Origin: SUG2458 sp963651465 | GTDB taxonomy: Bacteria > Bacillota_I > Bacilli_A > RFN20 > CAG-826 | Assembly: GCA_963651465.1 (NCBI GenBank) | Contig: CAVJPS010000008.1 | Span: 28,889-92,888, forward strand | Direction of reading: 5' to 3' | Length of the DNA stretch: 64,000 bases | In this document: one piece after another, positions 44,263 through 53,231 of the stretch | Layout: the number at the start of each line of letters is the position of its first letter | Numbering within the stretch: position 1 is the first letter of the stretch | Translations under genes and position numbers: made by a program | Notes under the pieces: model-generated | The model's input: the letters and a program-made list of their open reading frames with translations, nothing else | The model's database searches: none | What the model was told of the DNA's origin: nothing

Positions 44263-46356
44263 ATGAAAAGTAAAACAAAATTATTCTTATCTTTTATTTT
44301 GTTATTTTCAACATTATCATTAGCTTCTTGTAAGTTTAAAAACAATGATAATAATTCAGGTACTGTTGTAACTCCAACTGATAACAACAATGATGATAAC
44401 AACAATAATAGCGATAATAACAATAATGACAATAATGATGATAACAATAATAACGGCGATAATAATAAGGACGATAGTAATGATGATGATCAAGCTAACA
44501 AAACTTATTCAATAACTAACGATAATTATTCGTTGGGAACAAGTGACTATGATACTGGTTGTTATGGTTCTTCTACAATTGACAATTATACAATCTATTC
44601 ATATCGTGCTACTCAAAAATTTGAAAAAAACAATTCTTTTGTTGAATTACTAGCTGACCATTCTTTAATTGCTAATGAATACAAAGGTTTAGATGGTAGC
44701 TTATATAATGAATCTCCTTTTGGAAGTATTAAATCTTTTACAATTAGTTATACACGTGGCGATACTAATACTGTCACTAATAAAACTAATCCTCATGTTA
44801 GGTTTGGTAAAGATATATCATGTAATGACTATACAGTTGAATTAACTGATACAACTTTATCAACTAAAAATATTACTATAAGCGAAAATACATATAATTA
44901 TTTTAGAATTGAAACTGGTTCTTATGACTTATACATTAGTAATATTAGTCTTACATATAAAGAAGAAAGTACATCTTATACTTCTTATGTTGCTAATTCT
45001 GGTTCTTCATTGTATCGTTTTAACCCAGTTCATTATGACGGCACATTAGAAGCTGGTTCTTCACAAGTAACTGTCCCAGTCGATGTTACTTATAATGAAG
45101 ATGGTACATATGTTGTAAATAAAACAAAAACTCTAACATATTATACTTATTCATATGTTCAAAGTAATACATCTTGTGCTAATGAGGCAGCATTAACTGA
45201 TCCCTTTGAAATTTGTGCTTACTTTAATGCATTTGGGGTATGGCCTGCTAACTATGTCCTTAAAAATAATTATTCTAAAGCATATTCAATATTTGGTAAT
45301 AAAACTCGTTGCTATAGTTCATATACTCGTACTGATGGATATGCAACATCTGTTCCATATCGTAATAAAACCGGCAATAATTATCCTCAATATTATGAAT
45401 TAGATATTGCATTACTTGAGTCATATAGTAGTTCTTCTCGTGGAGTTGGTCGTATTGTTGCATGGCAATATGGCTTTAATAGTAATGGTTACGACACAAA
45501 TCCTGTTTGTGTCTATACTGACGATCACTATTTCTCCTTTCAAGAATATTTAAATAATGGTACATTCTCAAAACGTTTTAACGTAACTGGTAATTGTACT
45601 CCTTCAACATATAGTCCCGCAACAACATTAACCTATACTGAAGAAGTAAAAATTCCTCCTTCAATTGAAATTAGTGGCCCTGATAGTGTTGCTGTTGGAG
45701 AAACTATCACATTAACTGCAAATATAGAGAATTCAACTTCAAGTTGCACTTGGGAATCTAGTGATACAACAATTGCAACTGTTGATAGCAATGGTGTTGT
45801 TACTCCAAATTCTTCAATAACCAAAAACACATCAGTTACTATTAGTGTTTATTTAAATGATGATACTTCTTGTTCTACTACAAAAACCATTACTATTACA
45901 GTACCTTCAACAGAAACTGGTTATCAATTATTATCTGATACTTCTCAATTATATGATGGACTTCAATTCATAATTGTTGATGAAAATTTAAGTGTATGCG
46001 CTGCAACATATAACAAAAGTTATTTTGGTACAGCAGATATTACAGCTAGTGATTCTCAAATTACTGTAGTACCAGAAGATTGTCAATTATTTACATTAAA
46101 AACTTCTACTAATGGTTGGTATATTTTAGATAGTAATTCAAAATATGTTTGCACATCAAAAAATAAAGAACTAACGCTTAGTAGTGACGCAACAAGTGAT
46201 TGGACAATTTCTTTTTCTGGTAATAATGCTACAATTACAAGTAATTCAGTAACAGGTTCTAGTATTAAATATAATTCAAATAACGGAACTAATTCTCGTT
46301 TCACAAATTACACTTCATCCCTAGCTGCTATAAGAATGTATGCTTTCTTAGGATAA
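44263..46356 (+). CDS. Surface lipoprotein with barnase-type ribonuclease domain and Big_2 domain
   Basis: A 697-residue lipoprotein: signal peptide with lipobox ending LASC (C23), then a low-complexity Asn/Asp linker (about 27-80), a beta-rich domain (about 82-232), a barnase-like domain (about 310-435), a Big_2-like domain (about 465-550, ending TIATVDSNGVVTPNS) and a C-terminal beta-rich module (about 555-697). The nuclease domain holds the whole barnase set: K334 (in NYVLK), E379 (YYELDI), R393 and R397 (R-x3-R-I, same spacing as barnase R83/R87) and H422 (TDDHYFSF, matching barnase TTDHYQTF). No barstar-like gene is near. Likely an anchored extracellular RNase; role may be nutrient nucleotides or competition. 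Ribosome binding site AGGAGATG. Confidence 0.82.
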   Translation: MKSKTKLFLSFILLFSTLSLASCKFKNNDNNSGTVVTPTDNNNDDNNNNSDNNNNDNNDDNNNNGDNNKDDSNDDDQANKTYSITNDNYSLGTSDYDTGCYGSSTIDNYTIYSYRATQKFEKNNSFVELLADHSLIANEYKGLDGSLYNESPFGSIKSFTISYTRGDTNTVTNKTNPHVRFGKDISCNDYTVELTDTTLSTKNITISENTYNYFRIETGSYDLYISNISLTYKEESTSYTSYVANSGSSLYRFNPVHYDGTLEAGSSQVTVPVDVTYNEDGTYVVNKTKTLTYYTYSYVQSNTSCANEAALTDPFEICAYFNAFGVWPANYVLKNNYSKAYSIFGNKTRCYSSYTRTDGYATSVPYRNKTGNNYPQYYELDIALLESYSSSSRGVGRIVAWQYGFNSNGYDTNPVCVYTDDHYFSFQEYLNNGTFSKRFNVTGNCTPSTYSPATTLTYTEEVKIPPSIEISGPDSVAVGETITLTANIENSTSSCTWESSDTTIATVDSNGVVTPNSSITKNTSVTISVYLNDDTSCSTTKTITITVPSTETGYQLLSDTSQLYDGLQFIIVDENLSVCAATYNKSYFGTADITASDSQITVVPEDCQLFTLKTSTNGWYILDSNSKYVCTSKNKELTLSSDATSDWTISFSGNNATITSNSVTGSSIKYNSNNGTNSRFTNYTSSLAAIRMYAFLG

Positions 46357-46360
46357 ATAT

Positions 46361-46396
46361 AAAAGACGTTTCAATTTTAATAACGAAACGTCTTTT
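46361..46396. terminator. Bidirectional terminator between the lipoprotein and rRNA methyltransferase genes
   Basis: The perfect 12-bp stem AAAAGACGTTTC/GAAACGTCTTTT with T-rich ends lies between two convergent genes. Confidence 0.8.
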
Positions 46397-46401
46397 TTCT
46401 T

Positions 46402-47133
46402 TTATCTATTATTAGCGTCAAACATCATAATGCCAGCTGCTATGCCAACATTTAACGATTCTATTGAATTAATATCAATTCGTACATTTATAGTAGCAAC
46501 TTCTTCTACTTCTTTACTAACTCCATGAGCTTCATTTCCCATTACAATTACTTGCTTTAAAGTGGGTTTATATTCTTTTATGCTTACTGAATTGTGTAAA
46601 TTTGTTACTACAATTTGATAATCATTATTTTTTAAATTTGATAATACATTTACATCTCCGTCATGAAAGTTAATGTGAAATATAGCTCCTTGTGAAGCTG
46701 CAATAGTTTTAGGATTATAAATAGAACAACATCCTTTAGATAAAATAATATCGTTAAAATTAAACGCTAATGCTGTACGAATAATTGTTCCTAAATTTCC
46801 AGGATCTTGAACGTCATCTAGATATAAAATTTTATTACCAAAATCCTTACTATTAGATTTCATTTCACATACTGCTAATATACCTTGAGGATTTTTGGTT
46901 GAACTTAATTTAGATAATATATCTTCAGTAACGATTAATTGTTCAATTGATTCATCACAATTATAAGGTTTTAATGAAACTAAAGTTTTTACAATATTTT
47001 TTTCTAATGCCATTTCAACTAAATGAAAACCTTCAGCAATAAAAAGTTTATATTCATTTTGAGTTTTTGCATTACTTAAATCTTTTATAAATTTAATTTT
47101 TTCATTAGTTTTACTTGTAATTCTAGTAATCAT
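46402..47133 (-). CDS. SpoU/TrmH-family RNA 2'-O-methyltransferase
   Basis: A 243-residue SPOUT methyltransferase with an N-terminal RNA-binding part and the three SpoU motifs: LDDVQDPGNLGTIIRTA, VMGNEAHGVSKEV and ESLNVGIAAGIMMF. It methylates 2'-O of ribose in rRNA or tRNA; the target cannot be assigned (RlmB-like or TsnR-like). The ATG overlaps the stop of the YgjP-like gene by one base (TAATG), so the two are co-expressed. Confidence 0.88.
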   Translation of the reverse strand: MITRITSKTNEKIKFIKDLSNAKTQNEYKLFIAEGFHLVEMALEKNIVKTLVSLKPYNCDESIEQLIVTEDILSKLSSTKNPQGILAVCEMKSNSKDFGNKILYLDDVQDPGNLGTIIRTALAFNFNDIILSKGCCSIYNPKTIAASQGAIFHINFHDGDVNVLSNLKNNDYQIVVTNLHNSVSIKEYKPTLKQVIVMGNEAHGVSKEVEEVATINVRIDINSIESLNVGIAAGIMMFDANNR

Positions 47134-47792
47134 TATTGATATTCCCCTTTTCTTAATATTGCTGACAATTTATCGTAATTTGGACAGTACTTATAAACTA
47201 TATCATAAAATTTACTTGAATGGTTAAACTCATAATGATGAGCAAGTTCATGAATAACAACTGAATCAATTACATCTATATTGTAATGAATTAAATTGAG
47301 ATTTAAAGCAATTGTGTATGTTTTACGAGAATTAGTTCCGTGTCGAGTTCTCATTTCCCTAACGGCTACTTTATATTCTTTATTAACTCCCATAATCTTT
47401 TCGTATTTTCTAACTTCGTTAGTAAATATACCTAATGCAAAAGATTTAATCTTTCTTTTTAAATCAGCGTCATTTCGATATGTAATATCATCTTCACTCG
47501 GATTATCTAATATATTAGTACATTTACGTCTTTTACCTAGCAAAAATACATATCCATCATTTTCGTCTTTCTTATGATCAATATTAATAATAACTCTATC
47601 CAAAAATCTATTAGGTAAAGTATTTATAAATTGCTGAACTCTATTAAGACTTAAATGATATGGAGCTGAAATTACTATTTTATTATCTTTAATTCTAGCA
47701 TTAATATTTTTAACGTCACTTTTAAAACTACATTCAATCGGGAATGTATATCCTTTATATTCTTTTGATAATAAAACGCTTTTTACTTTCAT
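47133..47792 (-). CDS. YgjP-like zinc metallopeptidase (DUF45)
   Basis: A 219-residue protein with VVIHELAHHYEFNHSSKFY, an HExxH zinc site with an extra His after the usual spacing, as in the YgjP/M48-related DUF45 family. The N-terminal half has the typical VREMRTRHG-like motif (AVREMRTRHGTNSRKTY). There is no signal peptide, so it is probably cytoplasmic. Substrate unknown. Ribosome binding site AAAAGGAGAA. It is co-transcribed with the methyltransferase. Confidence 0.85.
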   Translation of the reverse strand: MKVKSVLLSKEYKGYTFPIECSFKSDVKNINARIKDNKIVISAPYHLSLNRVQQFINTLPNRFLDRVIINIDHKKDENDGYVFLLGKRRKCTNILDNPSEDDITYRNDADLKRKIKSFALGIFTNEVRKYEKIMGVNKEYKVAVREMRTRHGTNSRKTYTIALNLNLIHYNIDVIDSVVIHELAHHYEFNHSSKFYDIVYKYCPNYDKLSAILRKGEYQ

Positions 47793-47924
47793 ATAATTCT
47801 CCTTTTTTATTTTATCAAATATTGAAACACTTACGTATATAATTTCGTTATATTTTTAAATAATCCTTAGATTACTATGCGTTTTATTTTATAATTATAT
47901 ATAGAAAGATAAAGGATATATTAA

Positions 47925-48374
47925 ATGAAAGAAAAAATCTTAGTTAGTTCATGTCTACTTGGTAACAATGTTAAATATAATGGTGGTAATAATAATTGTC
48001 CTCTTATTGAAAAAGTAAAAGAGCAATTTGATATTATTACGGTATGTCCTGAAGTAAGTGGAGGCCTACCTATTCCACGCTTTCCTAGTGAAATACAAAG
48101 TAATAATAAAGTGGTTAATAATCAAAGCACAGATGTTACAAAAGAATATCAAAAAGGAGCTAATATTGCATTAGAACTTTGTAAAAAACATAATATTAAA
48201 ATAGCAATTTTAAAAGAGAAAAGCCCTTCTTGTGGAACTCATTTTATATATAATGGTGACTTTGACGGAACTGTTATTGAAGGTCAAGGAATTACCACAA
48301 ATTTATTAATTAAAAATGATATAAAAGTATATTCTGAGAACGAAATTGAAATATTATTGCAAAATAAAAAGTAA
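47925..48374 (+). CDS. DUF523 family protein
   Basis: A 149-residue protein with the DUF523 signature: SSCLLGNNVKYNGGNN at the start, VCPEVSGGLPIPRFPSEI in the middle, and EKSPSCGT with a conserved Cys near residue 105. It is a widespread family of unknown biochemical role with several Cys. It stands alone on the plus strand, with AAAGGA as ribosome binding site. Its TAA lies inside the terminator hairpin. Confidence 0.88.
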   Translation: MKEKILVSSCLLGNNVKYNGGNNNCPLIEKVKEQFDIITVCPEVSGGLPIPRFPSEIQSNNKVVNNQSTDVTKEYQKGANIALELCKKHNIKIAILKEKSPSCGTHFIYNGDFDGTVIEGQGITTNLLIKNDIKVYSENEIEILLQNKK

Positions 48375-48396
48375 CGATTATCTCGTTACTTTTTTT
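48366..48396. terminator. Bidirectional terminator between DUF523 and pullulanase genes
   Basis: The stem AAAAAGTAACGA/TCGTTACTTTTT contains the DUF523 stop. The hairpin has the same stem sequence as at 16501. Confidence 0.8.
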
Positions 48397-48400
48397 AGTT

Positions 48401-51109
48401 TTAAGCGTTTTTAACTGCAATGATTGATTGATATGCAGATGGAACAAATGCACTAGTTAAAGAAGTAGTTGTTCCAAGTGTATCTAATATTAATTCATAG
48501 CCACTTAAATCAATTGTAGAATGAGTTGTTTCATATCCGTTTGTATGAATAATAACATAATTCTTATTATCGTAATTAATATCAGCACGGATAACAGAAC
48601 CTTTATCTAAAGTATTTGCTGTTTCTGAACTTAAAATATCTAAGTTAGTTGACAATGTAACTGCACTTGTATTTTGTTTAAATTCAATTAATTTTTTGTA
48701 ATTTTCATACATTAAATTAATATCACTTTCAGCAAGTTTACTATAATCTAATTCGTTAATTGCGTATGAAGCATTGTAAGAATTGCTATTACCTTGTTTT
48801 GTACGGTACATTTCTTCACCTGCTAACATAAATGTAATTGCTTGGGATGTAAAGACAACTGAGTTAGCAAGCATTGCCATTTTCTTGACAGTTGCTTCAT
48901 CTTCTACGCCAGCTGCTACAATACGGTCACGTAAAGTATAGTTATCGTGGCAAGTAACATAATTAACGTTCATATTTGGATCTTTAATTATATTTGTGCC
49001 TTGAGTAATGCCTAATAGACCACTACAAATTTTACCTGTATCAAGTGAACTTGGTGCAGCCGTTGAAGTAATCCATCCTGTTTCTGATGCTGCATTTAAT
49101 CCACCTTTAATTAATGAATCACGCATTTGATCATTAAATTGACCAATTTTATCAAGTGAATTTGCATTTGCTTGAGTTGCAGGAACATTAGGATTTGCTA
49201 GACCACTTGTTCCTCCTGTCCAAGGTTCACCATAGATTGTAATATAGGAAGATACATTATTGTGTAAGTTTGCAGATACTTCATTCATTGTATCAACATC
49301 ATGACATCCCATTAAGTCAAAACGGAAGCCACCAAATTTATATTCTTTTGCCCAGAATTCAGTTGAATCAACGATGAATTTACGATACATCTTATTTTCT
49401 GATGCAGTTTCGTTACCACAACCTGAACCATTTGTTAAATTACCATTTCCATCATAACGGAAATAATAACCAGGCATTAAGACATCAAAATTAGAGCCTT
49501 TAGCACCATTAACGTGGTTATAAACAACGTCCATAATGACATTAATACCATTATTATTAAATGCTTTGGAAACTTCTTTTAATTCTTTAATACGTGTATA
49601 TCCATCATAAGGATCACTAGAGTAAACGCCTTCTACACAGTTGTAGTTTAATGGGTTATAACCCCAGTTAAATGTAGGATTGCCTTCGTCATTTGCTTGA
49701 TCAAAAATTGGTAATAATTGAACTGCATTAACGCCTAAATCAAGAATATGATCAAAACCAGTTTTGATAGTTTCATTATATCTTGTACCAGTCTCAATTA
49801 AACCTGAGAATTTCTTTGCTTTTGAAGCAGTACCACCCCAAGTTTCTGATGAACTTACATCAGCAACATGAGTTTCATAAACTGTTAAAGCAGTACTTGG
49901 AATTTCATTAATTTTTACATCATCCCAACCTTCTGGGTTAGTTTTTGAAAAATCAACTACCATACCACGTAAGCCATTAATACCACAGCTCTTTGCGTAT
50001 GGGTCAACAATTTCAGTTCCGTTAGGGAAAGATGAATTAGTTACTAAATATGTATAGTATTTACCTTCTAAATCACCACTTACAGTAGCTTCAAAGACAC
50101 CTTTTTCACCTTTTGTCATTTGTACTTCTTCAATAACACTATCATCACCTAATGTTGAACTATATGATTTTGGTGTACCTGAATTATATAATTTTAAAGT
50201 AATACTACTTGATGCTGGTGACCAAACTTTAAATGTTGTAGATTCATTACTATAAAGAGCACCTAATTCACCATCATAATAATAAGAATCATTAAATTTG
50301 TCTAAAGAATATAATACATTCATTGAAGGGTTAACTTTTTTAGTAACTCCACTTTCAGCAAATGTAACTTCAATCTCATATTTAGCAGTAATATCAGGAA
50401 TTTCTCCATCTGCTAAATCTAAATCGTATGATAATTGTTTTCTGTTATTAATAGTTCCTTCAGCAAGAACTTCATTGTTCTTATAAATCTTATAGCCTGA
50501 AAGAGTTGTACTAGCAGAGAGGAAGAAATTAAATACTTTAGTTGCTTTATTGTACATTAATTTACAATTTTTAATTGAATCTGCAACTTTTAAATCAGTA
50601 GAAATATATACATTTTTATCTCCACTTACAAGGTAAACATGATATACACCATTTTTATCTTTAACTAAACTTGAAAATTCAATAAAACGATCTGATTCAA
50701 CATCTTTTGCAGCCCAGTTTGGTTTTTTAATAATAAATCCTAAACTAGAATCAGCAACGTTTTCACCAAATGTTGATAATGCATAAGATGCAACTAAGCC
50801 AAAATCATCTTGGTAATTAAAGTTATATGTAGCACCATCACTATTAGGTGTCCATAGCCATAATTCCCAATTTAAATAAGTATTATCACTTCTTTGATAA
50901 TGTATTTGCACTGAGTCTTCATATAATGGTGGTATTTCAGTAGGTAAAGTAACATCACGTTCACTTGAACCACCATTATTATTGTTGTTGTTTCCATTGT
51001 CACCATCGTCAACTGTTTGATCATTATTATCATTGTTTTTTTGACAGCTAACAAGAGTACTTAAGGAAAGTAAACCAACTAGTGCTAATGTTCGATAAAA
51101 TTTTTTCAT
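48401..51109 (-). CDS. Lipoprotein type I pullulanase (GH13, CBM41, CBM48)
   Basis: A 902-residue debranching enzyme. Lipobox ends LVSC (C22), followed by an Asn/Asp/Gly linker. A CBM41-type alpha-glucan-binding domain (about 54-170, with ELWLWTPN) is followed by a linker domain and a CBM48-like module (about 275-375). The GH13 barrel carries the pullulanase motif FNWGYNP (480-486), nucleophile D598 (GFRFDL), acid/base E628 (YGEPW) and D722 (TCHDN). It hydrolyses alpha-1,6 bonds of starch or pullulan at the surface. Start 51109 (GGGGGACG upstream) is preferred over one six codons earlier. The RDD gene ends 21 bases upstream. Confidence 0.93.
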   Translation of the reverse strand: MKKFYRTLALVGLLSLSTLVSCQKNNDNNDQTVDDGDNGNNNNNNGGSSERDVTLPTEIPPLYEDSVQIHYQRSDNTYLNWELWLWTPNSDGATYNFNYQDDFGLVASYALSTFGENVADSSLGFIIKKPNWAAKDVESDRFIEFSSLVKDKNGVYHVYLVSGDKNVYISTDLKVADSIKNCKLMYNKATKVFNFFLSASTTLSGYKIYKNNEVLAEGTINNRKQLSYDLDLADGEIPDITAKYEIEVTFAESGVTKKVNPSMNVLYSLDKFNDSYYYDGELGALYSNESTTFKVWSPASSSITLKLYNSGTPKSYSSTLGDDSVIEEVQMTKGEKGVFEATVSGDLEGKYYTYLVTNSSFPNGTEIVDPYAKSCGINGLRGMVVDFSKTNPEGWDDVKINEIPSTALTVYETHVADVSSSETWGGTASKAKKFSGLIETGTRYNETIKTGFDHILDLGVNAVQLLPIFDQANDEGNPTFNWGYNPLNYNCVEGVYSSDPYDGYTRIKELKEVSKAFNNNGINVIMDVVYNHVNGAKGSNFDVLMPGYYFRYDGNGNLTNGSGCGNETASENKMYRKFIVDSTEFWAKEYKFGGFRFDLMGCHDVDTMNEVSANLHNNVSSYITIYGEPWTGGTSGLANPNVPATQANANSLDKIGQFNDQMRDSLIKGGLNAASETGWITSTAAPSSLDTGKICSGLLGITQGTNIIKDPNMNVNYVTCHDNYTLRDRIVAAGVEDEATVKKMAMLANSVVFTSQAITFMLAGEEMYRTKQGNSNSYNASYAINELDYSKLAESDINLMYENYKKLIEFKQNTSAVTLSTNLDILSSETANTLDKGSVIRADINYDNKNYVIIHTNGYETTHSTIDLSGYELILDTLGTTTSLTSAFVPSAYQSIIAVKNA

Positions 51110-51130
51110 TAACGCGTCCCCCTTCAAATT

Positions 51131-52183
51131 TTATTTTGTGTTATCTTCGCCACCAATATTTTTAATATCTATTGATTTTGAATTTTGTAATTTTTCAATA
51201 AAATCTTGATCTTTGATTTCCATATTATGATAGTTTTCTTCCTCTTCCTTACTACCAAATATTAAAGAATCTTCTGTGTCAACACAGCATAAACCAAGTA
51301 TTTTATCAGCAATTTGTCCATGATTATTAGTAAAAATAATAAGGACACAATTAATAAATAACGGTAGTAACATTAATAATATGATGGAATAATTAGTAAA
51401 TTTAATTAAGCCAAGAAAAGGTATTACCCATATAATTATGGCTTTAATCAGATTTTTCCATTTACTCATTAAATATCCATTTTTATTATTAACGTATCCT
51501 AGCTTTTGAGTCTTTTCCATAAGCGTAGAACCGTATTTACTTAAACATGGGATTAAAATATAATAAACGAATATTGAAATACCAAATGATATAAAGCGAT
51601 TAATCATTTTTTGTTTTTCAACTTTATATGTAACTTCGTAATATTTACTATCAAATAAACTTAAATAATCTTTTAAATCATCGTAAGAATTATAAAATAA
51701 ATCTTTTAAATTCTTATAATAAGTATTACCACTACCATCAATTCTTAACGCGATTTCATCTACTATAATTTTACCATCAGTGTCAGTTTTATAACGATAT
51801 AATTCAGTTGAATATGACGATGAAGTAGGATTCATAGGTAAACCTAATACTTCAATATTATAAATATGTTCAATAGTAAAATCATATCCAGATTCTTTAT
51901 AGGAATTAACAATTTCATCACTATAATAAGTAAAATAGAAATCTTTAATTACAGATTCATAAACATCGTAGCTTTCATCACTATCTAAATTTAATTGATA
52001 TTGTGTTTCAATTTCATTTTTCTTGTTAGCGTAATCTTTATAGTGACCAATAGGGTTGAAAAACAATACTAACAACAAATAATAAAGAATTACACTAGTG
52101 ACTCCAGTTAATAATATATCAGTCAAATATGACAAAACATGACGGCCATTATTTGGCTCAGTAAGTCTTAATTCTTTTCTCAT
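51131..52183 (-). CDS. RDD-family membrane protein with large external loop (second copy)
   Basis: A 350-residue protein related to the 52183 gene. Topology is one membrane helix (about 25-46), a soluble, probably external domain of about 150 residues (50-200), then helices near 205-222, 245-265 and 268-285. The RDD pattern is weak (YLTDILLTGV) but GYLMSKWKNLIKAI and IADKILGL support it. Its start overlaps the stop of the first RDD gene by one base, and the pullulanase gene follows. Function unknown. Confidence 0.7.
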   Translation of the reverse strand: MRKELRLTEPNNGRHVLSYLTDILLTGVTSVILYYLLLVLFFNPIGHYKDYANKKNEIETQYQLNLDSDESYDVYESVIKDFYFTYYSDEIVNSYKESGYDFTIEHIYNIEVLGLPMNPTSSSYSTELYRYKTDTDGKIIVDEIALRIDGSGNTYYKNLKDLFYNSYDDLKDYLSLFDSKYYEVTYKVEKQKMINRFISFGISIFVYYILIPCLSKYGSTLMEKTQKLGYVNNKNGYLMSKWKNLIKAIIIWVIPFLGLIKFTNYSIILLMLLPLFINCVLIIFTNNHGQIADKILGLCCVDTEDSLIFGSKEEEENYHNMEIKDQDFIEKLQNSKSIDIKNIGGEDNTK

Positions 52184-53157
52184 TAGAGATTCACACTCCT
52201 TTGATTTTCTAGAATAAATCTTTCTTCTTCAGGTGAGTTAAAATAAAATGAGTTTTCTTTATTTATAACAATGCTATTTCCTAAATAATCATGTATTGTT
52301 CTTCTCTTTTTATTAAACATAAGCATCGTATAAGAAATTAAAACAGTAGCAAACATAGTTAAGCATCCTAGAATAACCTCAATAAATATATAAGCTAACC
52401 ATCTTGGTAAAATCCAGATTTTTTTTAATCTGTAGCCATCTTTTGAAATAACACCAAGTTTAAAAATATATTTTCCAATTGTTTCATTATTCTTAGAAAA
52501 TAAAGGAATTAAGAAATCAAATACAAATGATGTACAAACTAAAATTGGAACAATAGTTACTAAAGTATTAGTCATAATTTTTTTATTAGCGTCACTATAT
52601 GCTAAAACTACTTTACTATTTTCAACATAACTAACTGCAGCATTAAATTGTTTTATTATATATGATACTGTAGTTGAACTATTGCTTTCATCCATTAAAA
52701 CATAAGTATAAACTCCATCTTCAATTACTAAATCATTAATATTTGAAGTTTCAGTTCCAATTTGTAAAACTTGAGTTTTAAAAATTTCATTACTTAAATT
52801 ATTACCACCAAAAGTTTCATATTTTTCTGTATAGAATTTATATAAAGCATCAGTAAGATTAATATTTAATTCTTCATCGTCTAAAGTAACAGTAGTATTT
52901 GTTAAATTATCAACAGTTGTAATATTTGAAAATGATGCCATTGAAGTAATAGTATCTTTAGAGTTATAAGCATAAAGATTTGATTCTTTATATAATTCAA
53001 TTAATTTTAATTGATTATTAACGTATGTTGTACGATCAAAACTAACATTCATTACAACACCAAAAAATAGTCCAGCAGTAATACCGACGACGATTAATAA
53101 ATCTATAAGTTTAGCAAGTACACGACTTGAAAGTTTTCCTAGTTCTATATGTTTCAT
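52183..53157 (-). CDS. RDD-family membrane protein with large external loop (first copy)
   Basis: A 324-residue protein with a clear RDD start (SSRVLAKLIDLLIVVGI). Helix 1 is at about 15-35, then about 155 soluble residues (38-190), then helices near 203-222 and 250-280, with the RDD late motif ETIGKYIFKLGVISKDGYRLKKI. Most RDD proteins have only a short first loop. It is the first gene of the RDD-RDD-pullulanase operon. It appears leaderless: an extended -10 box ends six bases before the ATG and no Shine-Dalgarno site is visible. Confidence 0.8.
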   Translation of the reverse strand: MKHIELGKLSSRVLAKLIDLLIVVGITAGLFFGVVMNVSFDRTTYVNNQLKLIELYKESNLYAYNSKDTITSMASFSNITTVDNLTNTTVTLDDEELNINLTDALYKFYTEKYETFGGNNLSNEIFKTQVLQIGTETSNINDLVIEDGVYTYVLMDESNSSTTVSYIIKQFNAAVSYVENSKVVLAYSDANKKIMTNTLVTIVPILVCTSFVFDFLIPLFSKNNETIGKYIFKLGVISKDGYRLKKIWILPRWLAYIFIEVILGCLTMFATVLISYTMLMFNKKRRTIHDYLGNSIVINKENSFYFNSPEEERFILENQRSVNL

Positions 53158-53163
53158 AGTTTT

Positions 53164-53172
53164 ATTATATCA
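53164..53172 (-). promoter_or_regulatory. Extended -10 promoter of the RDD-pullulanase operon (leaderless)
   Basis: TGATATAAT on the minus strand is a TGn-TATAAT extended -10 element. Only AAAACT separates it from ATG 53157, so transcription should start at or next to the A of the start codon. Confidence 0.55.
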
Positions 53173-53216
53173 TGTAACTTTTTTATAATAAATACTTTAT
53201 TATAAAATATTTAATA

Positions 53217-53225
53217 TGTTATTAT
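53217..53225 (+). promoter_or_regulatory. Extended -10 promoter of the 53232 gene (leaderless)
   Basis: TGTTATTAT is a TGn-TATTAT extended -10 element, and six bases (TAAAAT) separate it from ATG 53232. No ribosome binding site can fit in between. It mirrors the divergent promoter at 53164. Confidence 0.5.
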
Positions 53226-53231
53226 TAAAAT

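Noticed and set aside
44241..44447. Leu-rich ORF opposite the lipoprotein start
   Set aside because: It is the complement of the Asn/Asp repeat and has no independent support.
44345..44500. Asn/Asp codon repeat as a CRISPR or variable-number repeat
   Set aside because: It is simple AAT/GAT low-complexity coding for a linker, without regular units or spacers. No CRISPR array or cas gene was seen in the window.
44263..48374. A barstar-like immunity gene beside the barnase lipoprotein
   Set aside because: Neighbouring genes are a methyltransferase, a YgjP-like protease and DUF523; none is a small acidic barstar-type protein.
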